Positions 10,701 to 20,049 of a stretch of DNA of 64,000 nt are shown piece by piece (the first letter of the stretch is position 1; every line of letters begins with the position of its first letter). The position numbers and the translations under genes are program-made. The notes beneath the pieces are model-generated. The model worked only from the letters and a program-made list of their open reading frames with translations, was not told where the DNA came from and ran no database searches. Source of the DNA: Chlorops oryzae. Lineage: Eukaryota; Arthropoda; Insecta; Diptera; Chloropidae. Where the stretch lies: positions 81,756,779-81,820,778 of the forward strand of contig CM035808.1 of assembly GCA_020466095.1 (NCBI GenBank). The letters are read 5' to 3'.

Positions 10701-11377
10701 TAGCAAAAGCTCTTGTTGACAGTGTGATACTTGTTTATGGTCTCATTAAAACGATAATGACAGACATGGGCACTGAATACAAAAATAACGTATTTGAGGA
10801 ACTGTGTAAGCTTTTGAAGATCGACCACCGAACATCGACACCCTACCATCATCAGACATTGGGATCGGTGGAACGCGTTCACAGAACTTTCAACGAGTAC
10901 CTTAGATCTTACATTTCGGTGGATAAATCCGATTGGGACGAGTGGTTGAAATATTTTTCATATTGTTACAACACCACCCCCTCAACTGTTCATGGCTACT
11001 GCCCATTTGAACTAGTCTTTGGTAAAAAACCACCAAAATACGATTTTGTTGAGCAAAATAATGTTTCACCTGTTAATAATATTGAAGCGTACGAAAAAGA
11101 AGTAAAGTTTAGGCTTCAAATGGCACAGGAACGAGCAAGTAGAATGCTCCTTAAGAGCAAAATTGAACAGAAAAACTTATATGATAAAAATAAAAATAGT
11201 ATTGAAATTAAAATAGGAGACTTAGTGTTAGTTAAGGATGAAACTAGGCATAAATTAGATAGTACTTACAAGGGCCCGTATGTAGTGGAAAAGATCGATC
11301 GTAGAAATAACTTTCATCTTAAGAATGATAACAAAAAATTAATTGTTCACAAAAACAGTTTAAAACTTTTAAATTAA
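7721..11377 (+). CDS. pol: Pol: protease, reverse transcriptase, RNase H, integrase
   Basis: The frame opens at 7721, -1 relative to gag, and runs intact to 11377. The first ATG (8075) lies after the protease active site, so expression must be as a Gag-Pol fusion. Order: aspartic protease (IDTGADIS, about residue 48), reverse transcriptase with YMDD (near 9095), RNase H (TTDASGFACG; TDHRPL), integrase zinc region (HPGVNR...CIQCNK) and DDE core: QIDTVG, TDMGTEY and VERVHR, with 35 residues between the second Asp and the Glu. Integrase motifs resemble 412. The region 7730-7736 (GGAAAAC) lies in the overlap and is a candidate slippage site, not proven. Confidence 0.95.
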   Translation, partial: TAIGKPNSSTTELNSTITKHLYSFNLHLNSFISTRTLISDTLNTFLIDTGADISIFKINHTKNQVQIDTSNITSINGVGQGTVSTLGTIETDLLCEDLLIKHTFHIVDSDFPIPCTGILGLDFLKKYNCIIDYQKTQDWLILRPHDYHEDIAIPIQNSTSIYSISVPARSEVIRLIKIENNYPNVLIPHQQIQEGIFIANTITSQNQAFIRIANTTDENTTIQNLKIKTENLDDYEIVQPTIKVQNSAKILEKLRKNFPPFASKQLDELCTKYIDIFALESEQVSTNNFYKQELRLKDEEPVYIKNYRIPHAHKEEITRQINKLIKDDIIEPSMSEYNSPILLVPKKSIPGNESKRYRLVVDYRQINKKLTADKFPLPRIDDILDQLGRAKYFSCLDLTSGFHQIELKETSRNLTSFSTDTGSYRFTRLPYGLKIAPNSFQRMMTLAFSGLSPAQAFLYMDDLVVLGCSEKHMLRNLNDVFSTCRKYNLKLHPEKCLFFKTQVTYLGHTCTDKGILPDESKFNVVKNYPIPTKADDVKRFVAFCNYYRRFIPNFATYSRILTRLSRKNIPFIWSEQCQKSFQYLKDSLISPKILQYPDFNKPFYITTDASGFACGAVLSQQYEDKQLPVAYASRSFTKGECNKATIEKELAAIHWAIKYFRPYVYGKQFIVKTDHRPLTYLFSMKNPSSKLTRIRLDLEEYDFVVEYIAGKENSIADALSRIDIDDLKKLTTETTSNIFITTRSMNKNEIYNTDNNKSRKQPKIKIYEALYKSEVKRHVQLIFLPPKIILKKGKRICSIIKCDDLIVNGKIDLGQLFSRLNEEADSLGIDKMQISLNDTMFEYTHLDDFKEKGNKILKQLIIALTPKVTQVTDKERINKILHKFHDDPVQGGHPGVNRMTNKIKQEYIWKNMTKDIRQYVKKCIQCNKNKTTTHIKEPMTITETPVSAFDIVQIDTVGPLPRSEAGNEYAVTIVCNLTKYLIAVPVRSKHAKVVAKALVDSVILVYGLIKTIMTDMGTEYKNNVFEELCKLLKIDHRTSTPYHHQTLGSVERVHRTFNEYLRSYISVDKSDWDEWLKYFSYCYNTTPSTVHGYCPFELVFGKKPPKYDFVEQNNVSPVNNIEAYEKEVKFRLQMAQERASRMLLKSKIEQKNLYDKNKNSIEIKIGDLVLVKDETRHKLDSTYKGPYVVEKIDRRNNFHLKNDNKKLIVHKNSLKLLN

Positions 11378-11548
11378 TATATTTTCATACACATAAAGAA
11401 AAAAAAAAAAAAAAACAAAAAAAAAACAAAACAAAAAAAAAAATATATATATATAATTACATATATTCATATTGTATAGTATTAATAGGATACTGTAAAA
11501 TTGAATCAATTCTCACTCACAAAAGCACTAAAATTTTTATTCATCAAA

Positions 11549-11580
11549 AAGAATGATCTATCCCGTGTAAGATCATTCTT
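11549..11580 (+). other. Perfect hairpin just upstream of the polypurine tract
   Basis: Arms AAGAATGATCT and AGATCATTCTT (11 bp each, perfect) enclose a 10-nt loop. It ends two bases before the polypurine tract. Could act in RNA 3' processing or plus-strand priming; function not known. Confidence 0.6.
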
Positions 11581-11582
11581 CC

Positions 11583-11595
11583 AAAAGAGGGAAGG
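11583..11595 (+). promoter_or_regulatory. Polypurine tract of the 412-clade element
   Basis: AAAAGAGGGAAGG directly abuts the 3' LTR start. It is the expected plus-strand primer. Confidence 0.9.
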
Positions 11596-12134
11596 TGTAG
11601 CGTGAGCAGACGAACGCACAAACACTTCATATCGCGCACAAGCGAGCACGCAACATAAGTTATAAAAATTAGCGATAGGCACTTTGCTGACGGCCCAATA
11701 TTTTCAAGTTCAAGGGCATACAAGCATTCATCGACTCTTGGTCGAATGATTACATAAACATTGCTTTCGACCGCTTATCCGATCACTGCGCGTGGTAAAC
11801 AATTGATCCACGTTTAAGCTTCGGTCGTTTGGACAAATGCGTGATTGCCGAATTGGCAAGAATGCTACTGCATACGTTTGGTTGATGAGCGTTGCGTAGC
11901 TCAGCCGTGCTTATGCTTGTGCTGTTTAATTTGAGACGCTGTTGCTTTGCTTTCCCCGATTTCCGAATTTTAGCTGATATCGATTTTGTTTGTTTTAATT
12001 GAAATTGCAAATGTTATCAATATTGTAAGTTAGCTGTGTAAGCAATTTGTAAGTATAAAAGTAAGATATATTCAATAAAGAAATCAATCTGATTCTAACA
12101 CTCAAATCCATGCCACGAACTCATTTGGACTACA
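11596..12134 (+). repeat. 3' LTR of the 412-clade element
   Basis: 539 bp, near-identical to 5137-5675. Followed by the target duplication ATAC. Confidence 0.95.
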
Positions 12135-13358
12135 ATACTTATACAAAAAAAAATTTAATTAAACAAAAAATTATAACCTATATCAACAAAAAAACGCACT
12201 CATTTAAACCTTAATCAGTCTTATCACTATTAATTAAAACATCATTCAATAAAAAACAAACCATGTTAAGCATTGTAAAATAAAAAGAATGGAAGAAAAA
12301 TCTTTATATACTTATATATTCGAATAAAAATTATATACATATATATTCAAATGAAAAAGAAAAAAGTATATAAATATATAAGTATTTTAACCCATTCACC
12401 AAATATAAGGGAATATTAAAACAAAAAAATATTAAGAAATAGAAAAGCAAATTATATATGTTAAATGAAAAACAATATGAAAAACAATATACTTATTATT
12501 AAGTACAAAAAAAAAAAAAAAAAAACGGTAGAAGAAGAAATTTATATTCGCAGACAAAAACCTCAAAATAAAGGTACCAAAAACTTTTTAAATTAATGGT
12601 TTTTTCAAACTCTTAAAGTGAAAGTACAATTTAAGACAAATAAGAGAGAGAAGAAAAAAAAATAATATTATAAAAGAAAATATGAAATTGAATGGCAAAA
12701 GAGAAAAAATGAAAAAAAAATAATAATTTTTTTTAAATGTGTACCTTAACCTTAAGTTATGTTTTATGTGAGGAAGAACGTACAGAATCGAAGCTTTTTA
12801 TTAAATTATAAATAAATATTGAAATGACATGTACTTAGATAAAAGAATTTTTGAAAAATAAGAAAATATAAGATGAAGAAAATGTGTAGAAATACAATAG
12901 ATATAATTCAACGGGCTCGAGTACGTCTTCTATAACAGCTCTTTCTCAAGAAAAGGGGAGGGGGCTGCAATATAACAGCCTTGGCAGTACCCCAGCCGCA
13001 ACAGCAGCCGTTAATAGGCACAGCCGTTTTCTATGATGGAACATATAACACCCTTCACCTCATTCAACGAGCAGCGTACCAGCAGTAGCAGACATTTAAT
13101 CAACAGCCATAGCGTACAATGTAACATGCACCGACAATATAACGGCATTGAAGACAGTCGACACATAATACAGCAATCATAGCCAGCAGCCGTCAATTGA
13201 CACTATAAAGGACTTAGGTACATCAATTAACGTGTAGCGTACCAGCCGCAGCAGCAGCCGTTAAAATAAACAACTACAGCAGCCGTCTTACTAACAAAAT
13301 TTTGCAACATAAAAATTCACATGATGGCTGTCCGTACATCAACAGATCTCCACTTTTC
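12135..13358. other. Noncoding AT-rich internal region of the older LTR element
   Basis: No supported gene. 12135-12900 is A-rich and low complexity. 12930-13300 contains repeated CAGCAGCCG-type motifs (for example accagccgcagcagcagccgtta). It leads into a polypurine tract and LTR, so it is most likely the 3' internal end of the element that also holds the five-knuckle gag; its pol is absent. Confidence 0.5.
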
Positions 13359-13372
13359 AAAGGGGGGAGGGA
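13359..13372 (+). promoter_or_regulatory. Polypurine tract of the older LTR element
   Basis: AAAGGGGGGAGGGA sits immediately before TGTTGTGAG, the start of the LTR. Confidence 0.8.
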
Positions 13373-14210
13373 TGTTGTGAGTCGCGATCTCTCTTAGACT
13401 CACAAACATATTTTTCCTCCTCTTTCTACACGCTCGCAAACTAACTCAAAACAACAAAGTGCGAATGAAGCATAAGGAAAGAAAGCTAAAAGCAAAAGGC
13501 AGTGACCTACATTTAGGAATTTCTACTTCAAGGTGATTCCATGCTACTCAAAAGCCCTGTCCAGCGTAAATTGATGACAAATGCAAACATGCAGTTCGGC
13601 CGCTTGCAACAACAACAACACCGGCACCGTATATGCCCGAATGACAAACATCAGCGCTGGCGCAGCGAATGCACAATTGCAATCCGATCGCTGGCAATAA
13701 CAACAATCACACACGTCAAGAGTTTTTATGTAAAAGCAACAACAACTACAAAAGAAGAACTAAGAACATCGGAATAGCTGTATGTAGTAACAATATGGCA
13801 TGTTGGTGCAATTGCGGGGGAAGGTCGCGGCTAAGCTTATGCAAGATGTTCAGGAAGAATCGACGACGATCGCGGATATTGGGAATATTCGATATTGCAA
13901 GATCAGCAATATTGATCTATACAAACGGAGCTTCGATGACTGGAACGGCACTTCTGCGAGCGTACTCACCAAAGGGCCACGACGGAGAAGTTAATAGTCA
14001 AGCAATAGGGATATTTGTATTTGAAAGTATAGGATTCATTTTGTTTAATAAAGGCTTAAAACCTATTTGTTGGTGTCTTTTATTTGATAAAGGAAATACG
14101 GGGACTATTATACGCTCGACATTGTCTGAGCGCTTGGTACCCTACGTTGTAATTTAGTGACAATTGTGCGCTCGACACAGTTTGAGCGCTGTGCACACTA
14201 TACTACAACA
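13373..14210 (+). repeat. 3' LTR of the older (five-knuckle) LTR element
   Basis: Starts TGTTGTGAGTCGCG after a polypurine tract and ends TACTACAACA, giving matching inverted ends TGTTGT/ACAACA. About 838 bp, with an AATAAA-type signal near 14047. Two similar blocks (ctcgacattgtctgagcgct; ctcgacacagtttgagcgct) lie near its 3' end. The 5' LTR was not found in the window, so the exact end is inferred from the inverted termini. Confidence 0.7.
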
Positions 14211-15124
14211 CATACAACGAAGACGATAAACAATATTTGGTTCAAGTTGTCGAGCACAACCGACAGAGCTATCCTTCCTACACAAAACTATCGCTCATGA
14301 GTCAAAACATTTCAAATAAATATAAATTAAGTGTAATTTCAGGGATCGGCACTAATAATATTTTCATCCATATTATCATGACTGATTACGGATTGATAAA
14401 GAAATATCATTTTTTTATTTTTTATTTCTGAACAAAAAAAATAAAAATTGAACATATAAAATTCCCAAATAATGAACAATCCGTACTTCAGATTCTAAAA
14501 ATTTAGATTGATTCTATGAAAATATTTAAAAAATTAAAAATGTGATTTTTTGAAATATCCGAAATTTGTATGTTAAAAATATGGATTGCTGGATATTTAT
14601 TAATCACATTTTAAGAATTATGAATAATAAGATACTTATAATAAGAATAATAAGATTGCAGATTTTTTGAATAATCAGCAATCAAAATGGCAAGATTGCG
14701 GTTTTTTTCTGTAATAGTTGATATAGGACAAAATTGTGTAAAAATTATCAGAGACACCAGAAGACTCTATTATGTTATGTTCGTCCATCTCTGGGTCTGT
14801 CCGATTGTCTGCTTTAAAATAAGAATATTTCATAATGCACTGAAAAATACACCTACTTAAGAGCTATAACTTAGTAAAGCGGTACCTCTTACACAATTAC
14901 ACAAGTTCAAAAAGAAAAACTGCAAAAAACTTTCTAACATTTTTTATTAATAACAACCAACAAAGATTGCCAATTTTTTTTACAATACAGGCTTGCTTGA
15001 GATGATGAGAATAGTGAGTTTTTCATCTACCCATTTAGTTTCATTCTTAGTTCCCCATTTCATAGATGTTTTTAAGGTATATTTATTTGATTTAGAATTC
15101 GAAATATTCTTGAGAAGAACTTCT
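14211..15124. other. AT-rich intergenic sequence
   Basis: No gene or recognisable element seen. Several poly-A/T stretches only. Confidence 0.5.
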
Positions 15125-15192
15125 TGTGTGGGGTTTGAACCTGGGAAATCCCGATTTCTAGTCATGTGCTCACCCGTGACACCATGTTTGCC
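15125..15192 (-). repeat. tRNA-like SINE head or tRNA pseudogene
   Basis: On the minus strand an A-box-like segment (TGGTGTCACGGGTGAGC) is followed by a B-box-like GGTTCAAACCC about 30 nt later. The intervening stem regions do not fold as a proper tRNA by eye. A related arrangement occurs at 36550-36628. Confidence 0.45.
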
Positions 15193-15323
15193 AAACTAAA
15201 AACTGTGGAATTTTTTCATTTATAATTTTAAAGTCAAACAATATTTTGGTTTTTAGGAATGAGAATTATTGTGCATATTTTCGTTTGAACTTAAATGAGA
15301 TATTTTCTTCTTCTCTCCTAAAA

Positions 15324-15398
15324 CTTGACGTGGCTTGGTGGTTAGCGTGCAAGGCTAGCAATCTGAAGGGCTTGGGTTCGAACCCTGCCGAATCGAAG
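15324..15398 (+). repeat. tRNA-like SINE head or tRNA pseudogene
   Basis: A-box-like TGGCTTGGTGGTTAGCG at 15331 and a perfect B box GGTTCGAACCC at 15375, at tRNA-like spacing. Internal RNA polymerase III promoter architecture. Followed by a T-rich stretch. No CCA-adjacent acceptor pairing is evident, so I do not call it a functional tRNA. Confidence 0.5.
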
Positions 15399-15537
15399 TA
15401 GTTTATTAATTTTTTTTTTTTATGAAGAAATTTTAAAGCCAAGTGTCGACTATAGAGTTTTTGAGGTAGAGAGTATAGTGTAGCGTGTAGAGACTCTACG
15501 TTTGTTGTTTACACTGTATACCGCTTCTACAATTCCA

Positions 15538-15555
15538 CAGCTCTACGTAGAGCTG
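15538..15555. repeat. 18-bp perfect palindrome
   Basis: CAGCTCTACGTAGAGCTG equals its own reverse complement. It lies in a stretch rich in repeated TAGAG/CTCTA words (15470-15600). May belong to the end of an unclassified element. Confidence 0.6.
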
Positions 15556-15900
15556 CCGTAGACATATTAAGAGTAGAGCTCTCCTATGTGCTCTACAGCC
15601 TGTATACACTGCAGAAGGATTTTTCTCTACTATAGAATCGTGTAATCGAGCATTATCGTATAGCTCGGCTATAAATTTCGAGATTTTCAAAAATTTCAAA
15701 AATTAAAAGAAACTTTTTCAAATTCATTCCGTTAAAATGAGTCGTCGCCAAAAGCAAGTTTCTGCTGCCCTTGTTCTTTTGACTCATGAAAATTTAGGAA
15801 CTAAAAGAAAATGTTGGGAGCGTGACTCAATCGCTTAAGCTTTGGCTGAAAAAAAGTTGAGACATCGCTATAAATATGGTAATTTTTATATTATTTTATT

Positions 15901-16237
15901 TTGACCATAACCACAATTCTCGAAATTCGCAAAAATTTCATTTTCACTATTTTGAATTGAGTATTTCGCAGCTAGACAAAATGTCCTCTAACGGTTAAAA
16001 TTTAATCAAGACCACCGTCCGCGAAATTTGCAAAAATATGATTTTCACTATTTTGAATTGAGTCCTTTACAGCTAGATATAATACCCTCCGACGGTTAAA
16101 ACTTGACCATGACCATCATTTGCGAAATTTGCAAGAAATTGATTTTCACTATCTTAAATTGAGTGTTTCGCAGCTAGACAAAATGTCCTCTAATGGTTAA
16201 AATTTGACCATGATCACCATTCGCGAAAATTTTGTGC
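15901..16237 (+). repeat. 101-bp tandem repeat, about 3.3 copies
   Basis: The block starting ttgaccat recurs at 15901, 16002, 16103 and 16204, an exact 101-bp period. It contains the words TTTTCACTATTTTGAATTGAGT and GCTAGACAAAATGTCC with a few substitutions per copy. The array ends at the Harbinger-type MITE. Confidence 0.85.
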
Positions 16238-16240
16238 TTA

Positions 16241-16685
16241 AGGGCCCTCTCCAGCTCTGTCAGAAATGAAAAACTTCATATAAAAAAAAGCTTAAGAATT
16301 GCTGAAGTAATTTTTGTGTCAGAAATTCTCTGTTAACAGTCTCCAGTTCGTCAAAGAGTAGTTTCTGTTTTCGCTTCCTTTTTTGCTGTAAAAACGGTAA
16401 CACAGATTTTTCTGTTAGAAATATTGAATTTTCCGTTCTTTCTGAAAGGAATTTTGACAGCAAAGCCAAGTTCGAAAAAAATTAAATGGATTTAACAAGT
16501 GTAATTTTCAGAAATGGATAAATGAAATCAATAATTTTCGATTATAAGAAACGTCTTGACATAAAATATATAGATATATAGATTGTCACTATTGCATTAA
16601 AAAATGAAATTATGCTACGTTTTTTCCTTTAAGGAATATTTAGAAAATTCCTGCTGAGATTCCTTACAGAGCTGGAGAGGGCCCT
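16241..16685. mobile_element. MITE with 20-bp perfect inverted ends and TTA duplication
   Basis: Left end AGGGCCCTCTCCAGCTCTGT (16241-16260) and right end the exact reverse complement (16666-16685). Flanked by TTA on both sides (16238-16240, 16686-16688). A 3-bp TTA duplication with GGGCC-type ends fits PIF/Harbinger MITEs. It has no coding capacity. Confidence 0.85.
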
Positions 16686-17437
16686 TTAATAATAATTTCG
16701 AGTTTGAGAAGCTAAATCGAGGAACAGATAAGGTATAACTAGATATCCAAGCTAGAACAATGAAAACTGTAGGAATTTTTGTTAAGGTAATAGTGGTATT
16801 CAAGCAGGTACCCAAAATTTGCGCCCTCGGAAATTTCGCGAGCTCGGAAATTGTTTTGTATGAAAAATAGTTTCCGTAGCCTCGGAAATTTTGCAACGCC
16901 TACTGTGATGCGCAAAATATGCGCGATATTCGCTTCTCCTTCTTTCACCAAAGAAATTGACCCCAGTTGTTTTCGCAAAGTTTTTACTCACGCTTTGCAT
17001 TAGAGTCGTTCAAGCAATAGTACAAAGTTTGCGCGCGCAAAATTTGCATCTAGCTATTTCCGAGCCTGCTTGTTTTAATATATTTTAAGCAGAGGAAAAG
17101 GTTGCACACATATCGGCTAAGCCGATGTAAACTTCTTTACTTGAAATGGTTGAACCTCTCATTAGATGTATTCCATAAATCGCTGTGCGTTGCGTATAAG
17201 CCAATCAATTGACAGGTTTTTTCTTTTGTCCACAGCTTGGAGTCACATTTTCCATTTTTCCACAAAATAGCAATTCAAACACATTTGTGTTGAACAAAAA
17301 GGGAGCGCTTTAAATCGAAAAAGGTTTGATTTGAATTTCAAATTCCTATCTCTACTTAAGATTTAAAAAAACTATCAAACATGTTTGATAGAGTGTAGAG
17401 CAGATATATCTCTCTACCCCCTACATGAAAATATGAA
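16686..17437. other. Noncoding sequence
   Basis: No supported gene. Contains repeated ctcggaaat words near 16825-16890. A TAGAGTGTAGAG segment near 17390 resembles the region around 15470, perhaps two ends of one decayed element. Confidence 0.4.
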
Positions 17438-18091
17438 CAGTGTACCACTAATTTCTTCGTACTTTGAGTAGTTTAAACTTTAACAAATAAAAACAACGCT
17501 ATGTAGTTAGTTATAAATAAAATTGTAATGCAGTTTTATTTCTCGTCCATTTCTCTTAGTTCTAACAAATAAAAAAATTTAACACATTTTTCCATTTCAA
17601 AGTTTTTGCAAAAAAACAAACAAAAGTCTCTTTTAAGTCTCCAATAAAGTCTTCATACACCTCAGGTAATTCATGAAAGATATATGATTAAAGCTGCATT
17701 TTTTTTCTTTATACTTTGTAGGGTATCCAAAATTTTTTATGACAGCTTCAAGGCGGTTTGGCATTGAATCGAGAAGTTTTTTAGTGTCAATTGGGTGTAT
17801 TTTCTCCCATTCTTCCAAAAGTAACTTTTTTAGCTGAAATTTTGATGTGATGTGGTGCTTCCTGATCCTTTTTTCCAAAATATTCCACATATGCTCAATG
17901 GGGTTGAGGTCAGGGCTCTGGGGTGGTGGTTTTAGAAGGTTTTTGTGATTATACATTAAAAACAACTTAGTATTTTGAGCCGTATACTTAGGGTCGTTAT
18001 CTTGCTGAAAATAATATTGTTTAGATACGCCCAATTTTTCAGCACTTGGCTTAAAGTTATATTCACAGGGAATAGCTGGCACTATATACAC
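17438..18091 (-). pseudogene. Tc1-like transposase, C-terminal fragment
   Basis: The frame from 18091 to 17633 encodes 152 residues with the second catalytic Asp in FQQDNDPKYTA and the Glu in SPDLNPIEHMW, separated by 34 residues: the DD34E signature of Tc1 transposases. The N-terminal half (DNA-binding domain and first Asp) is missing; the frame ends in a TA-rich microsatellite at 18092. Downstream the element probably ends near 17438 at CAGTGTACCACTAA, which looks like a Tc1 terminal repeat, but the partner repeat is lost. A dead fragment that cuts and pastes DNA only by family inference. Confidence 0.85.
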
Positions 18092-19502
18092 ATATATACT
18101 GGATAATATATATATGTGTATATATATTTATATATATTTTTAATACATATATAATATGTATATATATATTTTATTTATTTAAAACCACAAAACTCGGTGG
18201 TCTGTACATATTTCGATCGCAGAAATTTTAACTGAAACAAAATTAAGCGATCTATGTATGTATAGATTGCCACACCAAATTTTCATTTGGAATACTATAT
18301 AGGGTAAGACTTTTGGATCCAGCAAAAGTCTTTAAAATCCATTAGTTTACTTCATTGTTATAATGAAGATTAGAAGAATCCCCTGAAAGCTGTATCAAAA
18401 ACGATACCGGGTCGGCTTCACACTTGATTCTAGCGAACAAATACCACAAAAACGGTATGTGAAGTGGTGATCAATTTAAAGGTCCAACTATAGGCGGCGT
18501 ACCAATTCCCCAAAATGTTGCCTTTGTTGGGAGATGGCTTTGGGTGATTTCTTCCGGAGGTCACAAGCCCCAAATGGCCTCTGGGAGGATCTCTTGAGGT
18601 TTTTCCCGAAAAGGTAAACATTATTGTCTGATTGTAATTTGTAAAGACGTAAGAGGAAATATACCTTTACGATGCTTACCTTTAAAAGAAACCGTTCTCG
18701 AATCTCTGCTCCAAATTATGTTTTTTTAAATCTTTTTCTTAAACTACTGCTTATCTTAAGAAATATATATATACTTACTTATTACCTTTTTACCTTAATT
18801 CACTTTATATATTTATTCACTTACCTTAATTACTTACCTTAATTTCTTACCATTTATAGCTTAAAGCATTAAAACTTACCATTTATAGCTTCAAACATTA
18901 AAACTAAAAACCTAAAACCTATAATTCTCACTTGGGTTTTGTTTGATTCGATATATAGGTCCGATTTTTGTATTACTTGAATGGATAATAATAATAATTT
19001 TTTAATAATTTTTTAAAAAAGGAAAAATTAAAATTGCAATTAAATTTAAAATTGAAATTAAAATTAAAATGTAAAATTTAAATTTAAAATTAAAATCAAA
19101 ATTAAAATGTTGGAAATGTAAACCATAATAATTGTAAATATTATGGTAGACAAAGTGATAAAATTAAAATTAATATTAAAATTGAAGTCAAATTAAAACA
19201 AAATTAAAACAAAAATAAAAAACAAAAATTAAAACAAAAATAAAATCATGGTGAGTGATAGATATTAACATTTATGTAGGTTATATAATTGTCACTAAAT
19301 GATAATTAAATGATAAACTTTATTATTGAGTGATGTTTGTGGATGTTAATGGCGTTGCGTGTGTAATTATGAACGATGGTGCATGACAGCGAATGATGGC
19401 GAATGATGTGTGGTGGTGTGTGTTTCTGAAATGGGGTGTATGGATGTGCATCATCAGCGGGATGATGTTGGAATTGATATTTAATAGTTGTGATTACCAG
19501 GA
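18092..19502. other. AT-rich sequence upstream of the hammerhead motif
   Basis: TA microsatellite at 18100-18180, then noncoding DNA. Repeated ACTTACCTT / TTACCATTTATAGC words at 18770-18900 recur after the hammerhead at 19780-19900. A (AAAATTAAAA)-type low-complexity block covers 19020-19250. No gene supported. Confidence 0.4.
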
Positions 19503-19549
19503 TTCCTACTGAAGAGGCCTATTGCCAAAGGCCGAAACGCGTCTAGGAA
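19503..19549 (+). ncRNA. Hammerhead ribozyme motif, type I, short helix III
   Basis: All conserved core parts are present in order. Stem I 5' strand TTCCTA (19503-19508); CTGAAGA (CUGANGA box, 19509-19515); stem II GGCC/GGCC closing a 10-nt loop (19516-19533); GAAA (19534-19537); ACGCGT forming a minimal helix III; C at 19543 as cleavage nucleotide (GUC); stem I 3' strand TAGGAA (19544-19549), fully complementary to the 5' strand. Such minimal helix-III hammerheads are known from Penelope-like elements and retrozymes and often work as dimers. ACGCGT is self-complementary, which would allow this. No Penelope reverse transcriptase was seen nearby. Confidence 0.8.
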
Positions 19550-20049
19550 GGCATGGTTAGTCTGATGTCAATCAGTGTTAGGCTAGATTTGCAGGCTGGT
19601 ACTGCACAAAATCTCAATTATGGGTTTTGGGTTTAATGAATGAAATGAATGAAAATGGAAATGACTGGAAATGAATGGAAATGAGTGAATACAAATGTAT
19701 TAAAAGTGATAGGAACATTGTAATAATGATAATTTGAAGTGTGTTTGCGTGCTTTATATTTTCTTTTGATTCAACTTACCTTTTCTAATTTCTTACCTTA
19801 AAAATTTAGTCCTTTATACCAATACCAATACTTACCTTGTTTGCGAAATTTTAGTCTTTTATACCATTACTTACCTTTATACCATTACTTACCTTTACCT
19901 TAACTTTTTTACAAATGTAGAGCCGCATGTGCATGTGCTTTTGGAAAAAATGCTCATCAAACATTTACTTTTTAAATTTAACAAGAAACTGTTTTGTCAA
20001 TATGTTAAATTTAAATTGATTGACAACATGTAGCTGTTTTTTAAGCTTA
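19550..20049. other. Noncoding sequence after the hammerhead
   Basis: No supported gene; repeated ttacctt words near 19780-19900. Probably the remainder of the element carrying the ribozyme. Confidence 0.4.

Larger units (their letters stand above)
5137..12134 (+). mobile_element. Complete 412/mdg1-clade gypsy retrotransposon
   Basis: A 6998-bp element with two 539-bp LTRs (TGTAG...CTACA), PBS, leader ORF, membrane ORF, gag, pol and polypurine tract. It is flanked by the 4-bp target duplication ATAC (5133-5136 and 12135-12138). I see only about four substitutions between the LTRs (for example gttattgcc/gtgattgcc and tttagac/tttggac), so the insertion is young. All main frames are open and the catalytic residues are present, so it may be capable of movement. 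There is no env ORF: only about 220 nt separate pol from the 3' LTR. Confidence 0.95.

Noticed and set aside
11378..11595. Possible env gene after pol in the 412-clade element
   Set aside because: Only about 220 nt of A-rich sequence and a hairpin; no ORF.
15324..15398. Functional tRNA gene
   Set aside because: A and B boxes are present but acceptor-stem pairing and anticodon arm are not convincing; better as SINE head or pseudogene.
15737..15838. Short frame MSRRQKQVSAALVLL as a Harbinger N-terminus
   Set aside because: Only 33 codons before a stop; the likeness is too weak to support a call.
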